Shown: positions 1-6,388 of the stretch, in pieces
Layout: each line of letters starts with the position of its first letter
Position numbering within the stretch: position 1 is the stretch's first letter
Assembly (NCBI GenBank): GCA_964556885.1
Contig: CAZKYP010000030.1
Coordinates: 1-23,638 of the forward strand
DNA: 23,638 nt
Direction: 5' to 3'
From: CAZKYP01 sp964556885
GTDB taxonomy: Bacteria > Planctomycetota > Phycisphaerae > Sedimentisphaerales > Anaerobacaceae
Translations under genes and position numbers: made by a program
The notes under the pieces: generated by a model
The model's input: only the letters and a program-made list of their open reading frames with translations
Database searches by the model: none
What the model was told of the DNA's origin: nothing

Positions 1-22
1 CAGTTTATGAACAAATGCATGA

Positions 23-388
23 AATGAAACAGGGCCGGGCGGCATAATTGGCAAATCAAGTGTCCGCCATTCGTTTAGCACCTCACGCACATCTGAGGTC
101 AAAATAGCGTTTCATGCCTTACGGACGAGCTTTATTACTCTGGCCTATGAAGCCGGAGCCAACCACAAGAAATCGCAAGAATTAACCCGGCATTCAACAC
201 CAACGTTGACTGCTAATACCTATGGTCGAACCCGAAATGAACGCCTTGCTAAAGTAGCCGAAATGGTTGCTGATAGGGTACTTATTGACCAATCAGGTGC
301 GAATATGGTGCACGAAACTGAATACGATGCCCTAACTAAAGTTGTTAAGTTGCTTCCAAAACAACAACTTACAAGCAATTTGTGGGAA
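23..388 (+). pseudogene. Tyrosine recombinase (integrase) C-terminal remnant
   Basis: In the frame of codons starting at 101, the translation shows the C-terminal catalytic motifs of a tyrosine recombinase: FHALR (the H-x-x-R motif) near 110-124, LTRHS (the second histidine) near 175-189, and NTYGR with the likely nucleophilic Tyr near 215-229. No N-terminal domain is present. A TGA at 20-22 in the same frame closes the reading frame upstream. Downstream, the frame has no stop of its own and runs into the 3' end of ssrA, stopping only at about 451. Family knowledge: integrases that use the ssrA 3' end as attachment site usually lie right next to it. I infer a decayed end of an island that extended leftwards out of the window. 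A short open tail in another frame (3-47, ending QGRAA) may be an unrelated gene end or a frameshifted part of the same gene. Confidence 0.7.
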
Positions 389-740
389 TGGAGGCGGGGG
401 GATTCGAACCCCCGTCCCGAGATGCTTCGAGGCAAGCGTCTACATGCTTAGTCGCTTGTTTGTTATTTCGCCTTGTCAAACGCCAAACGACAGGCTTTCA
501 ACTCAGCTATTTCGGTTAAGTTTCACCTAATCGGCCCGAACAACCGACTCGGCTAAGCCCACTTTCTGACGCCCTTGCCAGGCCCGCAGGCAAAACCAGG
601 CAGGACGGGCCGCCAATTAGGCGGCCATGCGCAACTGATAGTTGCCAATTAAAGTTTTGTGCCGGATGATTAGCCAGGCCAACCGGCGTCCTGAGCATGC
701 AACTTGACCGTCCGTCATCCGGTCGAAGCCATTCGCCCCC
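389..740 (-). ncRNA. ssrA: Transfer-messenger RNA (tmRNA)
   Basis: tmRNA rescues stalled ribosomes by trans-translation. On the minus strand the 5' end reads GGGGGCGAATGGCTTCGACC and the 3' part contains GACTAAGCATGTAGACGC, followed by a T-arm with GGTTCGAATCC. The acceptor stem pairs GGGGGCG at the 5' end with CGCCTCC at the 3' end, with one G-U pair. The discriminator A is at 389. CCA is not encoded: TTC follows. A 7-bp stem (608-614 with 620-626) holds the TAA stop of the tag frame in its loop, as expected for helix H5. The most plausible tag is GNYQLRMAA (646 to 617), resuming at GGC after TTTAATT. Other resume positions cannot be excluded. The 3' end abuts an integrase remnant. The TAC cassette lies upstream on the same strand. 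Confidence 0.93.
617..646 (-). other. Proposed tmRNA proteolysis-tag reading frame
   Basis: Nine codons encode GNYQLRMAA, then TAA. The MAA ending fits the small hydrophobic C-termini recognised by ClpXP-type proteases. The stop sits in a 5-nt loop closed by a perfect 7-bp stem. The resume codon (GGC, Gly) is inferred from the preceding TTTAATT. The frame stays open further upstream (KTLI before the Gly), so the tag could be longer. Confidence 0.6.
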
Positions 741-768
741 GTATTCACTTGTTAAAAATTCCAATTCC

Positions 769-789
769 TCAGAAAAATTATTATTCTGA
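769..789 (-). terminator. Weak hairpin downstream of the TAC cassette
   Basis: A TCAGAA/TTCTGA inverted repeat (769-774 and 784-789) with an AT-rich 9-nt loop lies 15 bases past the chaperone stop and about 30 bases before ssrA. The stem is short and there is no clean T-run, so it could be a weak terminator or chance. It may also overlap the ssrA promoter, for which I see no convincing -35/-10 pair. Confidence 0.25.
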
Positions 790-803
790 TAAAATACTCC
801 ACA

Positions 804-1331
804 CTATAATGTTACACCTTTCTTATTTGTGACTTTTTTCTTCTTTGCTTTTTGTTTTTTCTCTTTTTGTGATTCCACAATCCTAAAGACTGGGATTGAA
901 AGCGAAGGTAAACCCATACGAACAATAGTATTCTGTACAAATTCACGCCAATATGGCCAAGCGTTATAAATACCATTTAGATTTGCAAATTGTTCAAAAC
1001 CAGATTGAGTTAGACCTTCAAAATTCTCTACTTTATAAGCTAAGAGAAAGGAAGCATCTATGAGTAGAACAGGCCCAGAGACTTTATTTTCAACAAAAGC
1101 TTCAAAGTGGAATTTAGGAATTACAATAATATAACCACTTTTTTTATCTATCTCTACTTCAGTAGAATAATTTATATCATAATTTTTCTTCCCCAAGGCA
1201 ACATCTGGTGTTTGATCACATTTACAATGTATTAACCTAATATCCTTCAACTGGACACGATCAGAAACTAATAGACCGGCATTACGATCGGCTTTTCTTT
1301 TTACAACTTTAGCTTTTTTCTTTTTAGTCAT
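804..1331 (-). CDS. SecB-like chaperone of a toxin-antitoxin-chaperone module
   Basis: 175 aa, third gene of the cassette, starting 3 nt after the antitoxin stop. The C-terminal half carries the SecB-fold signature: NGIYNAWPYWREFVQNT (residues 120-135) followed by RMGLPSLSIPVF (138-149). This parallels the SecB segment around its R-E-x-I-x-S-L-V stretch and F-P-x-L-x-L-x-P. Beta-strand-rich sequence precedes it (residues 28-100). Family knowledge: TAC-linked SecB-like proteins bind the antitoxin's C-terminal chaperone-addiction segment, keep it folded and safe from proteases, and so hold the toxin inactive. Odd point: both termini are strongly basic (residues 3-16 and 156-171 are mostly Lys/Arg), whereas canonical SecB is acidic with short tails. 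The basic ends might contact nucleic acid or ribosomes; that is speculation. The start ATG has no clear Shine-Dalgarno, consistent with translational coupling. Confidence 0.82.
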   Translation of the reverse strand: MTKKKKAKVVKRKADRNAGLLVSDRVQLKDIRLIHCKCDQTPDVALGKKNYDINYSTEVEIDKKSGYIIVIPKFHFEAFVENKVSGPVLLIDASFLLAYKVENFEGLTQSGFEQFANLNGIYNAWPYWREFVQNTIVRMGLPSLSIPVFRIVESQKEKKQKAKKKKVTNKKGVTL

Positions 1332-1334
1332 GTT

Positions 1335-1733
1335 TTATGCCGCCGAAGAAAACTCTTTTTTAACATCCTCATTAACTTCCAGATATTCAACCTCTTTTCC
1401 TGAGAAATGTATAGCTGGAATCCATTGATTCAACTCTATACTTTCAAAAACAGCATCGATATCAAGTGGAACAACAGACACAGAAAGCTTTGAATCTAGT
1501 GCATAGAGAAGATCTGCTATGGTTGTGAGTCGCATATTATGATCACCGCTCAAAAGTTGTGTGATATTACTCTTACTCACACCCGCGAGTCTTGAAAGTT
1601 CTGCTTTGTTAATCCCTTTTTCATGCATTACTGTACTAATAGTTTCTGTGACTTCAAATATTAAATCTTCACGGAAGTAAAGCTTTCGACCTTCCTCATC
1701 AGACATAAGTTTGTTTATGAAGTTATTGACCAT
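1335..1733 (-). CDS. HigA-like antitoxin with chaperone-addiction-type tail
   Basis: 132 aa from the ATG at 1733. A TTG two codons upstream is possible, but GTGGAGAA gives better spacing to the ATG. Central Xre/Cro helix-turn-helix: INKAELSRLAGVSKSNITQLLSG (a longer motif; residues about 41-63), continuing NMRLTTIADLLYALD. After the HTH is an extension of about 45 residues rich in hydrophobics and aromatics, including QWIPAIHF (residues 103-110) and VEYLEV (115-120). In studied TAC systems such a tail makes the antitoxin unstable and chaperone-dependent. I infer that role here from position, from the Trp/Tyr-rich segment and from the adjacent SecB-like gene. Likely functions: neutralise the upstream toxin and repress the operon by binding near its promoter. 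It lies 19 nt after the toxin stop and is AT-rich like its neighbours. Confidence 0.83.
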   Translation of the reverse strand: MVNNFINKLMSDEEGRKLYFREDLIFEVTETISTVMHEKGINKAELSRLAGVSKSNITQLLSGDHNMRLTTIADLLYALDSKLSVSVVPLDIDAVFESIELNQWIPAIHFSGKEVEYLEVNEDVKKEFSSAA

Positions 1734-1752
1734 AAGCAATTCTCCACAATTG

Positions 1753-2142
1753 TTAATTTTTCAACAAAGAAATATGTTCTTTCATTATTTGCTCTGCACG
1801 CATAATTTGTCTTGGCGGTGTATCGCCAGTCTCCTTATCGAATCCGTGTGTTAGAAACCAAGTTTTCCCAAGTTGAAAGCATAGAACTCGAACTTTAGGG
1901 TGAATCTTGAATTCATATATTTTCCCACGTAACTTCCTAAATCTTTCAGTGTTGTTAATATTGCCAACTTGTGCCATCTTATGGAAGGATTTTGCAAGTT
2001 TTGCCCAATCTGGCTTCTGCAATTTCTCTATGTAGTCGAGAGCCGGTCTCTTCCCATTCAGTTGACGTGCATAAGCAACAATCGCACATGGTCCTTTGAT
2101 TAATGGGTCGTCTCTAAATTCAATTACGGGTTTCATCGTCAT
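1753..2142 (-). CDS. HigB-like toxin (RelE superfamily, Gp49/DUF891 type)
   Basis: 129 aa, first gene of the cassette. The sequence matches the HigB/Gp49 pattern. RFRKLRGKIYEFKIHPKVRV (residues 67-86) is the 'LxG-x-x-E-x-R-x-x-x-x-x-R-V' beta-sheet core. LTHGFDKETGDTPPRQIMRA (97-116) is the family's HGF-x-K-K/E-x-x-x-TP-x-x-E/Q-I-x-x-A signature. The N-terminal half is mostly helical. Members act as ribosome-dependent mRNA endonucleases that block translation. Catalytic residues vary between members, so I do not assign them. Toxin-before-antitoxin order is typical of higBA. Two in-frame ATGs are possible (2142 and 2136). Neither has a strong Shine-Dalgarno, and the upstream promoter would give a leader of only about 12 nt, suggesting weak translation of the toxin. 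Confidence 0.85.
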   Translation of the reverse strand: MTMKPVIEFRDDPLIKGPCAIVAYARQLNGKRPALDYIEKLQKPDWAKLAKSFHKMAQVGNINNTERFRKLRGKIYEFKIHPKVRVLCFQLGKTWFLTHGFDKETGDTPPRQIMRAEQIMKEHISLLKN

Positions 2143-2154
2143 TTGTTCGCTGAT

Positions 2155-2174
2155 AGTTAAATTATAACTTAACT
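2155..2174. promoter_or_regulatory. Inverted-repeat operator candidate for the antitoxin
   Basis: Perfect 6-bp arms AGTTAA and TTAACT flank 8 bp that contain the -10 box. Xre-type antitoxins usually repress their own operon by binding a palindrome at the -10/-35 region, so this is the natural autoregulation site. The region is very AT-rich, so a chance palindrome is possible. Confidence 0.45.
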
Positions 2175-2188
2175 TTTTATGGAATCAA
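2161..2188 (-). promoter_or_regulatory. Promoter of the TAC operon
   Basis: On the minus strand, TTGATT (2188-2183) and a perfect TATAAT (2166-2161) are separated by 16 bp, about 19 bp from the toxin ATG. Transcription would start near 2154. The -10 box lies inside the inverted repeat at 2155-2174. Confidence 0.65.
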
Positions 2189-2577
2189 TTAAAATTTAAT
2201 AAAATTTTTAAAAAATTATTAGCACAAAGATTGTTAACGATAAGATTTATATACATATGGTACTCTAAATAATCATTACCACTATATATAGGTACTAACA
2301 ACCTCCATTATTTTTCGAAAACTTAACATAATTCCGCTTTTCATAAGAAATTCTCAAACAAATCTGGCCGTTTGCCTATAAAATCTAAGAAAACAGACGA
2401 ATACGAACAGTATTTTATAAGAACTCGCTAAATAGTTATTACAAACTATGTCCAATATTATAGTCACTATCATTCCTTAAATCAACAAATATTTGCTCAG
2501 GGATGCGAAATGATAGAAGCATACAATAGTGAATACAAACAAACAGGTTTGAAGAGGATTTCCGGCAGAATACAATT
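2189..2577. other. AT-rich intergenic stretch without recognisable gene
   Basis: This stretch separates the TAC promoter from the 3' end of the FHA gene. It is strongly AT-rich, has many stops in all frames, and shows only weak short inverted repeats (for example ATAGTT/AACTAT at 2432-2449). I see no RNA gene, transposon end or coding signal. It may be the boundary of acquired DNA. Confidence 0.5.
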
Positions 2578-3453
2578 CTACAGGAACTTGTTGAGTACGG
2601 AGGCTGAGTGCATCGCGATGAGCATCAGATAATCAAGGTCGCTTAGACTGTAGTGTTCGTTTATCATTGCGTTGTCGGCATACAACACACCGAAGCAGCC
2701 TGTCGGCCGCACAATAGCGGCTATCATAGCCGAGCGGATTCTGTCCTTCGATTCCATCTGGGCCGAAACCCTCGGCAGGACAAGAAACTGTCCCTTCTCA
2801 ACCGCCTGGATGATTTTATCACTAAGCTGCAACTGGTTAAGCTGTACTGCCGCACCGTCCCGCCTTTTGCCGGCATGGCACGTCATCGGTCCTCCGGACA
2901 TAGTTCGAAGAGCACACCAGACGTGATATGCATCGAACTGCTTCATAGTAATATCCAGCAGGGTCAATAACATCTCATCGAGACTGTTCGACTGGAAAAT
3001 TCTCTCGGCAGCCGCAGAAAAATCAGACAATCTTCTCGCCGCCAGTCTCATGGCCGGTGCATGCTGAGCATCCGGTTTTCTTACCACCGTCTCGTGTTTG
3101 GGCGTGGTCAGCGCCGCTTCCAGATGCATCGTATCATCCAGAATGGGCAGCTCTTCGCCTGCCTGCTCTTCGAGAACGATTTCGAGTGTAAAATCAACTA
3201 TCCTGAGACAATCGCCATGCTTGATCTCGGCTTTGGTTACCGCCTGGTCGTTTAAATACGTCTTGTTCGAAGAACCCAGGTCCTCAATCAACCATCTACC
3301 GTCATCGGTGCTGTGAATCGTGGCATGTTGTCTCGAAACTCCCCTATCCGGCAGAAAAACGTGGCTGTTCGTTCCTCTCCCGATGGAGATTGGTCCTTTT
3401 AAGAATTGTAATTCCCTCGTATTGCCGTCTTTTTGCCTGACAAGTACGCGCAT
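2578..3453 (-). CDS. FHA domain protein with C-terminal GAF-like domain
   Basis: 291 aa, cytoplasmic (no signal peptide or membrane span). Residues about 18-95 form a forkhead-associated domain with the phosphothreonine-binding signature: SIGRG (23-27), SRQH (40-43) and GSSNKTYLN (60-68). After a linker of about 40 residues, the region 130-291 resembles a GAF domain, including TGCFGVLYADN near 250-265, which matches GAF beta-strand patterns. FHA modules bind phosphothreonine on partner proteins, usually targets of Ser/Thr kinases; GAF domains bind small ligands or dimerise. Such FHA-GAF proteins often occur with kinases or guanylate cyclases, but no kinase gene is present here. GGGAG lies 8 nt before the ATG. 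Monocistronic, with its own strong promoter. The ligand and partner are unknown. Confidence 0.85.
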   Translation of the reverse strand: MRVLVRQKDGNTRELQFLKGPISIGRGTNSHVFLPDRGVSRQHATIHSTDDGRWLIEDLGSSNKTYLNDQAVTKAEIKHGDCLRIVDFTLEIVLEEQAGEELPILDDTMHLEAALTTPKHETVVRKPDAQHAPAMRLAARRLSDFSAAAERIFQSNSLDEMLLTLLDITMKQFDAYHVWCALRTMSGGPMTCHAGKRRDGAAVQLNQLQLSDKIIQAVEKGQFLVLPRVSAQMESKDRIRSAMIAAIVRPTGCFGVLYADNAMINEHYSLSDLDYLMLIAMHSASVLNKFL

Positions 3454-3496
3454 TGTTATTCTCCCAGCAAGCCGAATTTATGTTTTTAACTCAATA

Positions 3497-3525
3497 ATTA
3501 TACACGATGTGATGAAATCTGTCAA
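3497..3525 (-). promoter_or_regulatory. Perfect sigma70-type promoter of the FHA gene
   Basis: On the minus strand, TTGACA (3525-3520), a 17-bp spacer and TATAAT (3502-3497) match the vegetative consensus exactly. Predicted start is near 3490, giving a leader of about 37 nt to the FHA ATG at 3453. Confidence 0.85.
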
Positions 3526-3656
3526 GTCAAGCGTTACCGAATAACCGTTTTTCGTGCTGAAAACTCGATATAAGCCCGGAAATAACCAAAAAAATCTCAA
3601 AATCATTCGGTAGTCGTTTGCATTTACAGGTTAAACCGCGCATGAATATCCATTGC

Positions 3657-3677
3657 GGCCGGACAGTTATTCCGGCC
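3657..3677 (+). other. GC-rich hairpin upstream of the photolyase gene
   Basis: GGCCGGA and TCCGGCC form a perfect 7-bp stem with a 7-nt loop, 47 bp before the photolyase ATG. It has no T-run, so it is not a typical terminator. It could be a leader structure or a protein-binding palindrome. No convincing promoter was found in 3541-3724. Confidence 0.4.
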
Positions 3678-3724
3678 GGATATATAAGCGTTCAGACACA
3701 ATTTTTTACCGGGTGCAGTAAAAA

Positions 3725-5089
3725 ATGATTCAGCCGGAAAGAATCAGGATTCTTAACAACAAACCGGTCGTCGATGGGAATTATGTTCTCTACTGGATGC
3801 AGGCCGCACAGCGAGCCGAATACAACCACGCACTGGAATACGCCATCAGCCAGGCAAATAAAATTGGAAAACCGGTTGTTGTTTTCTTTGGAATAACAGA
3901 AAATTTCCCGGATGCGAACCAGAGACATTACTACTTCATGCTCGAAGGACTCAAGGAGGTTCGAAAGGACCTTGAAACCATCGGGATACAATTGGTCATC
4001 CGACGGCAACCTCCCGACGCCGGCGCCGTCGAACTGGCGCACGATGCGGCTCTGGTTGTTGTCGACGCCGGCCAATTACGAATCCAAACCAAGTGGCGAG
4101 CCAACGTCGCGAAAAATATCAAATGTGCTTTGCATGAAGTCGAAACCAACCTGATTGTTCCTGTCGAGGAAGCATCTGACAAAGAGAACTTCTCGGCAGG
4201 TACGTTCCGACCGAGGATAACAAAAAAACTCGACTATTATCTTGTACCTCTAAAACATACAAAACCAAAACTCAATTCGCTGAGCTTAAAATTCGCTTCG
4301 TTCGATATCGACGATATAGACAAAGCCATATCGAAACTTGATATCGATAAAAACGTCACGAATGTCGAAGGTTTTCACGGCGGCACCGGACAAGCCAAGC
4401 GGCACTTGAGTAATTTCATACGAAACAAACTGGATAACTTCAACCGGCTGCGAAATGACCCGAACGCAGATTGCGTCTCGAACATGAGTCCATATCTGCA
4501 TTTCGGCCAGATTTCTCCTTTATATATCGCCCTGAAAGTCCGTGAAACATCCAGCCCGGGAAAAGATTCCTATCTGGAGGAACTGATTATTCGCAGAGAG
4601 CTGAGTCACAACTATATTTTTTACAACAAAAGTTACGATACGTTTGCATGTCTGCCGCTCTGGGTGATGAGAACTCTGGATTTTCATCGGCGCGATAAAA
4701 GGTCGTACGTATATTCGCTCGAGCAATTCGAAACTGCACAGACACACGATCCGTACTGGAACGCCGCTCAGCAAGAGATGGTACTCACGGGAAAGATGCA
4801 CGGCTATATGAGGATGTACTGGGGCAAAAAAATTCTCGAATGGACTAAAAACCCGCGAACTGCTTTCAAGACAGCCCTGTATCTTAATAATAAATATGAG
4901 CTTGACGGCAGGGACCCGAACGGCTTTGCCGGTGTGGCGTGGTGCTTCGGCAAGCACGACCGTGCGTGGGGCGAAAGGCCCGTTTTCGGCAAGGTTCGAT
5001 ATATGAACGCACAGGGACTAAAGAGAAAATTCGACGCCGATGCCTATGTAGAGAAAATCAGCTTTCTCCAAAAACAACGTGCAATATGA
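3725..5089 (+). CDS. phr: Class II CPD photolyase
   Basis: 454 aa, the usual length for class II deoxyribodipyrimidine photolyases. These use FADH- and blue/UVA light to split cyclobutane pyrimidine dimers. The N-terminal alpha/beta antenna-binding domain (residues about 18-145) begins VDGNYVLYWMQAAQRAEYNH, a class II hallmark. The FAD-binding helical domain (about 220-450) contains SPYLHFGQIS (255-264), RRELSHNY (290-297), and the class II signature from YLNNKYELDGRDPNGFAG through AWCFGKHDRAWGERPVFGKVRYM (386-427). The carboxylate in ELIIRRELSHNY fits the substrate/FAD region. No truncation is visible. It is plus-strand, divergent from the FHA gene and followed 176 bp later by a PPOX-like gene. 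A lone photolyase suggests at least periodic light exposure of the organism; that is inference. Confidence 0.95.
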   Translation: MIQPERIRILNNKPVVDGNYVLYWMQAAQRAEYNHALEYAISQANKIGKPVVVFFGITENFPDANQRHYYFMLEGLKEVRKDLETIGIQLVIRRQPPDAGAVELAHDAALVVVDAGQLRIQTKWRANVAKNIKCALHEVETNLIVPVEEASDKENFSAGTFRPRITKKLDYYLVPLKHTKPKLNSLSLKFASFDIDDIDKAISKLDIDKNVTNVEGFHGGTGQAKRHLSNFIRNKLDNFNRLRNDPNADCVSNMSPYLHFGQISPLYIALKVRETSSPGKDSYLEELIIRRELSHNYIFYNKSYDTFACLPLWVMRTLDFHRRDKRSYVYSLEQFETAQTHDPYWNAAQQEMVLTGKMHGYMRMYWGKKILEWTKNPRTAFKTALYLNNKYELDGRDPNGFAGVAWCFGKHDRAWGERPVFGKVRYMNAQGLKRKFDADAYVEKISFLQKQRAI

Positions 5090-5155
5090 CGCCGGGAAAA
5101 CTGATTCAAAGCGAAAAAGTCCAAAATCCAAACAGCAGGCTTGACGGCTCGAAAG

Positions 5156-5173
5156 CTATAGTCGAGACTATAG
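5156..5173 (+). other. Perfect 8-bp inverted repeat between phr and the PPOX-like gene
   Basis: CTATAGTC and GACTATAG are separated by 2 nt (or a 7-bp stem with a CGAG loop). No T-run follows, so rho-independent termination is doubtful. It may instead be an operator. The rest of 5090-5265 shows only the strong AAGGAG site before 5266. Confidence 0.4.
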
Positions 5174-5265
5174 GCAGATTTCATATTAAACCGTTTGTAG
5201 AACACCTGTTTTAAGTTCGAATAACCGGATTTGGTAAATGACATCATAAAAAAAAGGAGAATATT

Positions 5266-5516
5266 ATGAGTCTTGCCGAATACTTTGCTGACATAAAAGG
5301 CACCGGCATCCTCGCTACCAGTGACGTCGATGGTAATGTAGATATCGCTATTTACTCTCGGCCATATATTATCGATGAAAAAACCATCGCTTTCAGCATG
5401 TTGGAAAAACTCAGCTACGCGAATATCCAATCCAATCCTAAGGCCGCTTATATGTTCATTGAGGATGGCGTTGGGCACGTCGGAAAGAGATTCCGTCTGA
5501 CTATGACAAGCGAAGA
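5266..5516 (+). CDS. Pyridoxamine 5'-phosphate oxidase-like protein, 3' part lost in gap
   Basis: About 83 residues are visible before the N run. MSLAEYFADIKGTGILATSD, followed by VDIAIYSRPYIID, FSMLEKLSYANIQSNPKAAY and MFIE, matches the N-terminal split-barrel of the pyridoxamine-phosphate-oxidase-like flavin-binding family. These proteins usually have about 130-160 residues. Most family members other than PdxH are uncharacterised flavin, F420 or heme-binding proteins. AAGGAG 7-8 nt before the ATG is a strong ribosome binding site. The end of the gene lies in the unsequenced gap. Translation continues through N into hisA only because the two parts happen to share a frame across an arbitrary 100-N filler. 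Confidence 0.8.
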
Positions 5517-5616
5517 NNNNNNNNNNNNNNNNNNNNNNNNNNNNNNNNNNNNNNNNNNNNNNNNNNNNNNNNNNNNNNNNNNNNNNNNNNNNNNNNNNNN
5601 NNNNNNNNNNNNNNNN
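5517..5616. other. Assembly gap (100 N)
   Basis: Exactly 100 N, a conventional scaffold-gap filler, so the true distance is unknown. It removes the end of the PPOX-like gene, the start of hisA, and possibly whole genes between them. Confidence 0.97.
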
Positions 5617-6306
5617 GACGGCAAATGCGTCAGGCTCATCCAGGGCCAGTACGACCGCCAGATAAACTACGAAGATAATCCTGTAAAACAGGCCCGGCAG
5701 TTCATCGCAGACGGGGCCCAGTGGCTGCACATCGTCGATCTCGACGGCGCCAAAATCGGCACACCGGTCAATACCGATACTATTTCAAATATAGCGGCCC
5801 TCGGAAAACTGAAAATCGAGGTCGGCGGCGGCCTGCGCGACGAAGCCTCCATAGAACAACTGCTCGATCTTGGAGTTGAAAGGGCAATCATCGGTACCAA
5901 GGCAGTGCAGGACTTCGAGTGGTTCAGTCAAATGGCCGAAAAATTCAGTGGTAAAATTGTTCTCGGCCTGGACGCCCGCGGCTCGAAGGTCGCTACGCAC
6001 GGCTGGATGGAAGATAGCTCCCAGACTATTCTGGAATTCGCCGCCGAAGCGGCCAAACTTCCCATAGCTGCAATCATATATACCGATATCGCCAAGGACG
6101 GCATGATGACCGGCCCCAACCTCGAAAGAACAAAGGCCCTTGTCGATGCAGTCGACGTCCCGGTCATTGCCTCCGGCGGCGTCAAGGACGTAAGTGACAT
6201 CCCAAATTTGATTAAAACAGGTGCCGCCGCTGTAATAATCGGCCGCAGTCTCTACGAAGGAACCCTAAACCTCCCCGACGCCATTAAAGCCGCAAAAGCA
6301 CAATAA
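5617..6306 (+). CDS. hisA: HisA, phosphoribosylformimino-AICAR phosphate isomerase (5' end in gap)
   Basis: HisA catalyses the ProFAR to PRFAR Amadori rearrangement in histidine biosynthesis. 229 residues are visible, starting DGKCVRLIQGQYDR, which normally follows the first strand (AIDLK) at residue 9-10. Only about 9 residues, including the first catalytic Asp, are missing. (beta/alpha)8 landmarks: LHIVDLDGAK, IEVGGGLRD (first phosphate site), RAIIGTKAV, LGLDARG, IYTDIAKDGMMTGPN (second catalytic Asp in YTDIAKDG), VIASGGVKD and AVIIGRSLYEG (second phosphate site). YTDIAKDGM-x-x-GPN separates HisA from HisF. No other his gene is in the window; any partner could be inside the gap. The gene ends at 6306, convergent with the response regulators. 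6307-6388 shows no obvious terminator hairpin. Confidence 0.95.
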   Translation, partial: DGKCVRLIQGQYDRQINYEDNPVKQARQFIADGAQWLHIVDLDGAKIGTPVNTDTISNIAALGKLKIEVGGGLRDEASIEQLLDLGVERAIIGTKAVQDFEWFSQMAEKFSGKIVLGLDARGSKVATHGWMEDSSQTILEFAAEAAKLPIAAIIYTDIAKDGMMTGPNLERTKALVDAVDVPVIASGGVKDVSDIPNLIKTGAAAVIIGRSLYEGTLNLPDAIKAAKAQ

Positions 6307-6388
6307 CGGGGCACATCATCGTAAATGCTTTTTGGCGGGCCAATATCCATTCCACAGGACTATTGTTTGTAAGATTCAATCGATCATC

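Noticed and set aside
206..451. Plus-strand ORF ending WRRGDSNPRPEMLRGKRLHA
   Set aside because: Its 3' third is antisense tmRNA and its start is arbitrary; only the integrase-like part has meaning, reported as a remnant.
516..764. 82-aa minus-strand ORF
   Set aside because: It lies in the tmRNA gene and has no independent coding signal.
2143..2577. A fourth TAC gene or a regulatory RNA upstream of the toxin
   Set aside because: The region is AT-rich with stops in all frames and only weak palindromes.
2510..2632. Short plus-strand ORF (MIEAYNSEYKQTGLKRISG...) with AGGGA upstream
   Set aside because: Only 40 codons, overlaps the FHA gene's end antisense, matches no family I know; chance is likely.
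4520..4957. 145-aa minus-strand ORF
   Set aside because: Antisense shadow of the photolyase, which has full family motifs.
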